This document shows positions 58,260 through 64,000 of a stretch of DNA of 64,000 bases, one piece after another; position 1 is the first letter of the stretch; each line of letters begins with the position of its first letter. The notes beneath the pieces were generated by a model. The model had not been told where the DNA came from. It did no database searches and worked only from the letters and a program-made list of their open reading frames with translations. The DNA lies in NCBI GenBank assembly GCA_002794775.1, contig NBAY01000119.1:17162-81161 (forward strand). The letters are read 5' to 3'. Source of the DNA: Porodaedalea pini. Lineage: Eukaryota > Basidiomycota > Agaricomycetes > Hymenochaetales > Hymenochaetaceae. Both the position numbers and the translations under genes were made by a program.

Positions 58260-61200
58260 TTAGTCGCGGGGGCGCAGCCTGTCGCCTTCCTGCACGAGCA
58301 CGCCGGTCTTCGCAAGTGACGCTGCAGCGCGTGTCACTTCTTGCACGTCAAAGTCATTGTGTTTGTCCGCGGGCATCGCCGCATTCAGGTAGTTAACCAG
58401 TGCGCCCACATTCAGCTCGTCCCCGCGGTCGTACGTCGTCCTGAAAAGGTGTTCGACAGAGGCAGAAATGAATGCCAGTCTATTCAAAACAAATAGAATA
58501 TAAATTTCATGGGCAATTGAGACAGAATGGAAGAGGACAACTTACCGACCGCTCGCCGTACGAAGATCAGCCAATATTGGTGCGAGATCAATCCGTCGGC
58601 GACTCTGATGCTGGACGCGACTAGCGGAGTACTCGCGCGATGATCTGTGAGTGCGGTCATACCGGCCACTACGCTCACGTCCGCTCCCCTCGTCGTCCAT
58701 GTCCATGTCGACGTCACCCTCGCCGTCGGCGTCCTCGTCCATTGACATGTCGTCGAGGTCCTCCGTCGACGGTGCCCTCCGCAAAACATACGAAGGCGCG
58801 CTGTATCGGTAACTGCCTACCACCGGCGCGGCTGGTGCCGACAGCTTGTATCGTCCGCCAGCGCCCGCATGCGCCGACGAAAACGAAAAGGACGGCTGTG
58901 GCGGCGGCTGGCGAGCGTATGGGTGGCTCGAGAGCTTCTCGTAGCGCTGCCTTTGCGCGTGCGCGTGCGCCTGCACATGTGGGTAGCGGGGACTATCCTC
59001 GTCATCTGAATCTGCCTCGAGTGAGCGGCGATGCGGGAGCGGGCGATCGTCTTCAGACTCGAGCTCGTCGTCGAAGGAGCCATCTGCGTCGAGATCGCCG
59101 CCCTGACGAGACAGACCTTGAGCTGGATAGGGACCGTAACGAGCGACGTCATACCCTCCGTGCTGTGCAGCGTGTGAGTAGATGTGAGCTTTCTCCTGTC
59201 GGCGTTGACTTCCGAAACAAATCCGAATCAGCACAGGAGAAATTTGAGCACATAATATGAAATTGACTCACTACCGCGCCAAACACTTGCCGCGGTGCTG
59301 GTGCCAGGGGTACGCACAGAACGAGCTATCCTGGCGGAGCTGGACCCACTTGCCACACAGTCCACAGAATACGCGATTCGGCTCGACTTCACGGAGGAGA
59401 GGGTCCGCTCTTAGCGCTGCCGCACGCTGCTCCGCATTTTTCCTGCGCGCATCGTGCGAGGCAAGAGCTCCGGGGCCGTGGCCAAGGTCACGCAGGCCAG
59501 TCGGTGGTGAGCAATCCGGGCCTGAGGCATACGAACCGCTTGCCATTGACGTCGGTGTCGCATACGGCGAGCCCGCCTCGCCGTGCGCAAAGGGTGCAGG
59601 TGCCGGGAGTGGGCCAAGAGAGGGCGCCGGCGCGCGTGACTTTGTGCTGAGCATGGAGGGCGTCGCTGGCGCGAGAGATGAGTGCAGCCGATTGACCGGA
59701 GGATGTCCCGCTTGATTGCCGCCACCTGTGCCGAGGTGCCCGTTCGGCGACATGGTGCGTGCACTGTCGCCCGCATTTGCCGCAATAGCAGGCCTGAACC
59801 TTCCGGGTGCCGACGCGCCCACATCACTTGACCGGTGGTCAACAGGGAGGACACTGTCGCAGGAGAAAACAGGCATTAGTAACCGGAAGAAAAAACAGTG
59901 GCACGAAGTTAGAGAAAACGGAGAAAACAAAAAACTCAAGATTCGAAAATAAACATTGAAATAAAATTTAAAATAAAAATGGTTTGAAGAATTGGCATTA
60001 CTAACTGCCTGAATGAAAGGCGGGCCTGGGGCGAGCGGACGCGGCACTCATCCCGGTGCGCATACCAACTCTGCAATGCATAATGCCCGCCATCAGCGCG
60101 GACGGGAATCCATCGGTCGCAGCGCGCACACATGACGCGCTCAGCATCAAACATACGCACGTCCGGGTCACCGTTCAAAATAGTCGCCCGGCCCTCTGCG
60201 GCGCCTGCGATCCTGGCATTCGCGTACCTGATCACGCCAGTACCCGCGACACCAGCGCAATTCGGTTGAAACGTCAGGATTAGCAATTGTGGGATTATTG
60301 GACAGAGAATAAAGGCCGCCGGATGATTTTGGAAGTGTGTTGACGTGAAAGCGGGCACGCCATGGCATCGTGCGTATGTGCGTTAGAAAGGAAGGGAGAG
60401 GCACACAGGTCCAGCCAGACCCGAAGACGTCACAGCCATCCGTGGCGGAAGCGCCGGGAACGCCCAGGAAGCCCAGAGCCGGTGCAATGTTTCGAAGGAA
60501 AAGGCACCACGAAAGGAGAAGCGGAGGAGTTGATTGTACGTTGCAAAGGGGTAGAGCGCATGCGTGTGCAGGAAGAGAAAGAGAAAAGGTTACCGCAATC
60601 AGCAATCAGCGAGGATAAACCGAAGGAAACTAAGGAGAGAGCGGAAAGGCGAATGCAGCGAAGGTTGTGAAAAGAAGAAAGGGGAGGGAAGAGTCCTCAC
60701 GCTTTTTTTGAGAGACAACTTTTGCGATGCGCGTCCCACGGGATTGAACAGTATGTCGAATTGGGACGAAGGCGGATCCATTTATTGCATGAACCGCAAA
60801 GGACACGATAAGGCTCGAATTGGGCAACATAAGGGTCCGTACGGAGGTATTCGATACGTTCCTCCTCCGTGCGTTTTGCGCGCCGTTTCTTGAGAGGCGG
60901 GTTCGCCATAGAATCCACGGTTGTCTCGGGCGTAAATACGATTGGCTCTGGTTGTGGGTCGTGTTTTGAGCGGCTATAAGACGGGCGCGAAAGACAATAG
61001 CAGATAAGAGGAGTAATCAGATGTTTATCCTTGATTCTATCGCCTACTATGAAGAAATAATGGGACAAACCATTGATCGCGGTGCATGTCCCAGAGTCTC
61101 AGAGTGAAGCCTCCGGACTGAGGATCGCGGAAGGGCACACCCTCTCCGCATGTGCCACAAAGGACAAGACCCTTTTCGTAGTCATCAACTGAGGGCGTTT

Positions 61201-61369
61201 GTTCGTCTTGTCCGCGTTTTGGTGAAGCGGCTGTCGAAGGGTCGGGACTCGAACCTTCTTGAGTCTGTCGATCTTCGGACATCTTCGACGCGTCTTCCGT
61301 AGGCGAGTCTAGATTTCTCCTTTCGCTGCGTGCAGGCGAAGCGGGAGGCAGAGGCGATTTTCGCTCCAT
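58260..61369 (-). CDS. protein with four C-x2-C-x(19-21)-H-x3-C zinc-knuckle-like repeats
   Basis: Exons on the minus strand: 61369-61071, 60973-60701, 60227-60006, 59853-59275, 59208-58546 and 58479-58260; 751 aa. Four repeats with the cysteine/histidine ligands at 71/74/96/100, 159/162/182/186, 224/227/248/252 and 428/431/451/455. Three of the four have W three residues after the second Cys, and all four have W-x2-H before the His. The last Cys of repeat 1 exists only after splicing (TG plus C), which supports intron 1. Between and after the repeats are Ser/Pro/Ala-rich and acidic stretches (for example DEDADGEGDVDMDMDDE in exon 5) and a compact C-terminus ending GVLVQEGDRLRPRD. Intron 2 is long (473 bp). 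I do not recognise a named family; nucleic-acid or protein binding through zinc is likely. A TATA-like TATATATAA lies close upstream of the ATG, about 61380-61388. Confidence 0.75.
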
Positions 61370-64000
61370 AGGTCTGCATTATATATAACAAACCCCAATG
61401 AGCAAAGTCACGAGGTAAATGCGAAAACAGAAATGACCCATAACTGCAAAACAAAAGTGAAACGTACGGCGAGGGCAGTGTGTTGACGCGAGCAGGAGCA
61501 ACAGATCTTTGTGAGGCAAAGCGAAGAGAAATCAGCAAAATAATCAACACGCTGCGATAGAGGAACGTCATTGCACTTTGATTCCATCGGGTAAAAGCAC
61601 GTGAAACTGAATGTGTTGTACTGCGCTCAGCGACGCGAGGTTCGACGTGGGCGCACTCTGGGGGACGTCGAGGGCGGGCGGGGAGTGTCGGTGTCGGGAA
61701 GGTGGGGCGGGGGCGGGGGGAGATGCGAAGGGCAGACGAGATCTTGTGCATGGTGGGTTAAAATACTATCTGAGACGCGAAGCTGGAAGAGGGAAAGAAG
61801 GAAACACGAGAAAAAGATCTCGGAAAACAAATAACGCATAACCCGAATTGGGGAGACCCCCGGAACTCCGAAACTCGAGGTGCCACAAAGTCTGAAATCA
61901 GCCATCTCAGAACGCGATGTTTTGTCCGTCTGTTCTTGCCCCGGCTTCCCTAGATCTGTCCATCGTTTTCGAGGCTATGACTTTTAGCTGATTTCACGAC
62001 GTTCGAGGGGGACTGGTTGAGGATAAAATAGCATGTGTAAATATTTACATGTCACGCCGTCACACGTGAAGAAGGGACTGTTGGAAGTGGCAGGGGCCCG
62101 GGCCGGGGACTGGCAGATCTTGATTTACATTCAGGCTCGGAGCCCAGGCCTCGCTCTGGCTAGTTCCGCATTTATTTTCCTCAGCGTCAACTCACGACAG
62201 CACATACCTTCTCTCTTCTCTTTCTCCCTCATCTCACGCACAACTCGCCACGCAGCCACTTTACGCATACACATTCGCCACCTGCAACAGTGACGGCAAC
62301 AACATATCAGCACTAGTACTGCCGCATCTTCCTCTCGGTTCTGAACACACGCCTAGATAGGCAATTCCAGGCAACCTTTTCTCCGCCAAGTGCCCAATTT
62401 TGCCCAAGGCCATATATCTTCACGATCGGCTTTTCCAACAGTGCGTTCTATTGTTCCTGATTCCTACGCTTCCCCACTCTCGTCATTTGCAACCATATGT
62501 TGTCTCCCTGCATATGTATTCCCAATCATCTTTCTTTTTTGTCGCCAACATTTATCGCCTGTCCTGCCCCGCCCTGCCTTCGTATTTGTTGCATTCCTTC
62601 GTCCCATTCCGCTGATTCGTTCCTCACTCTAGATCTGCGCGCCAAAGGCGTCACATGTCCTCATCCTGAAATTCCGGTGAGATTTTCCCGCTCCGGTTCC
62701 TGGGGCTCTCTGCAATGCCGTTGCTCAAATTCTGGTGTTTCTGTCTTGAGCTTCTGCCGCAACTTCCCATATGCACATACATGTGCATCACATCTGCTTT
62801 TTCACAGCTCATGAGGCACAAACTTGACTCAAGAAGACCGCGATTGCAAACAAAGAGAGAAGAACGATGAGGGAGAAAGAATGAAAAGAAATCTTTAATG
62901 ATGCCGCAGGGATGGTTCTGCAACGATGCGGCTCAGCACCTGCCAGTGCCCGCGGACGCCATCTTCATCGCGAACTCTTCGCCAGCAGCATCCGCTTTCT
63001 CGAACACCGAAAAAGAGCTATGTCTGATCTTGAAGCCACCCCACGCTCCCAATTCCCATCATCATGATCACTCCGCTGTTCTGTTTTCTCCTCTTTCCGT
63101 TTCTGGTGTGCGCGTTCCAATCCGATCGCAGATGCAGCTGCCCCTGTTCTATTCCACAATCCTGATCCTGATGTTCAGCTGTGATATCAATGCTCGGACG
63201 CCCGCAACTTTCCGAGCTTGCTTGAGTTTGATATTCGAAAAGAATTGACAATAATCTCGAGTTGATCTTGATCGTATAACTGAACTGCATCTGACATATC
63301 ACAAGTATACTCCCAAGCACATTGTGCTCGTTGATGGAAGCAATTCGCTATCTGGTACTCGTTTTACTCGCCCCTGTATTCCATGAGAAACGTGGGGTTC
63401 ATTCGGACCCGTCGGTCTCTCCGAGAACAAACCTAGAATCCGGAAGATTTAGGTGCGCTCTAAATCCCGAGCTCTTTATATTTGGCAGATAACGCAAGAG
63501 CGCCCTTCCACGCGTTGCGTGGACGGGTTCGTGCTGCAAGCGGAACTTGAGCGTACTTGCCAAGACCAAGGAAAAATGTCGAGGCAATAACAGTTCAGTT
63601 TATATCTACACACTCAATCGGAGGTTCGAGCGTACTTCTCAATATCAGGGAGAAAGTTTCAAAAGTACAAGGCAAGAAGGATGATGTGGACCGAACTGTT
63701 CTCTGAAGTCTCCTTTATTTGTCCTCGGTGCTTCCGAAGCGCCTTCTTGTTCGGTTCGGCTCGATGCAGACAAATTCTAGTCTAGCGCCACTGAAAGGAC
63801 AAGAGCATTGAAGCGCACACACTCCAGTTTGATTCAGGAAGAGTGTTTTACTTCTGCACGTACTATATGGAAATAGTCGTGATTCGCGCCCCTGTCCTCG
63901 ACTGAACCCTATCACCCCAGTCGCATCCCTTCACGCGGACACATGTGCATGAGCAAATCTCAAGCAACGATGATGCCTTTCCCCTTTTTCCCTCACAAGA
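61370..64000. other. intergenic, no supported gene
   Basis: 2.6 kb with scattered short ORFs. Near 62930-63010 the minus strand has a short coding-like end, SVFEKADAAGEEFAMKMAS before a stop, which could be the last exon of a gene entering from beyond 64000; I could not extend it upstream. Confidence 0.4.
61660..61721 (+). other. G-rich tract, possible G-quadruplex
   Basis: Repeated G runs of 3-6 (for example GGTGGGGCGGGGGCGGGGGG) on the plus strand, upstream of the zinc-repeat gene. Confidence 0.6.

Noticed and set aside
62930..63250. Minus-strand coding-like end near the window edge
   Set aside because: Only about 30 codons look coding and no upstream exon could be joined inside the window.
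1..64000. tRNA, rRNA and CRISPR features
   Set aside because: No B-box-like GGTTCRANNC with a foldable cloverleaf and no rRNA-like conserved blocks were noticed; CRISPR arrays are not expected in a fungal nuclear genome and none was seen.

Overview
The window is a piece of nuclear genome from a filamentous basidiomycete, most likely an Agaricomycete. The evidence is dense short introns (about 40-100 bp, almost all GT-AG), gene families typical of that class (ERG25, FunK1 kinase, NRPS-like enzyme, F-box protein, 7TM membrane protein, allantoate-permease-type MFS) and Ty3/Gypsy elements of basidiomycete type. No rRNA, tRNA or CRISPR was seen.

Layout. 105-1195: C-4 methylsterol oxidase (ERG25). 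4138-8472: a very fragmented M1 aminopeptidase gene (31 inferred exons). 10290-11170: decayed duplicate of VPS28. 11409-37387: a roughly 26 kb nested transposon block. 37923-44249: membrane protein, MFS transporter and the intact VPS28 gene. 44555-49770: FunK1 relic, a tail-anchored septin-like GTPase and an NRPS-like pseudogene. 50178-61369: F-box protein, a SLIP-GC/dynamin-like large GTPase and a protein with four zinc-knuckle-like repeats. 61370-64000: no gene that I can support.

The transposon block is the most interesting part. A 19-bp inverted terminal sequence at 11409-11427 and 37369-37387 bounds what looks like a parent element of about 5 kb. That parent carries chimeric, intron-free fragments of a cytosolic prolyl-tRNA synthetase and a 401-bp-arm foldback. 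Two Ty3/Gypsy elements are inserted in it. Element 1 (12293-18540) is a young chromovirus: 413-bp LTRs with one difference, TSD TACCG, intact gag, a GGGTTTT -1 frameshift heptamer, and intact pol with a chromodomain. Element 2 (21039-35695) is 14.7 kb with 840-bp LTRs. Nine TGA codons interrupt its gag-pol in an otherwise single frame, and wherever I recognise the family context the residue expected is Arg. All nine LTR differences are CpG transitions. It also carries an antisense three-exon gene with a Zn2Cys6-like cysteine pattern and two intact sense ORFs of unknown function between pol and the 3' LTR.

The host genes do not form an evident pathway. All gene models come from reading splice sites and family motifs by eye; exon coordinates are given so they can be tested with transcripts.
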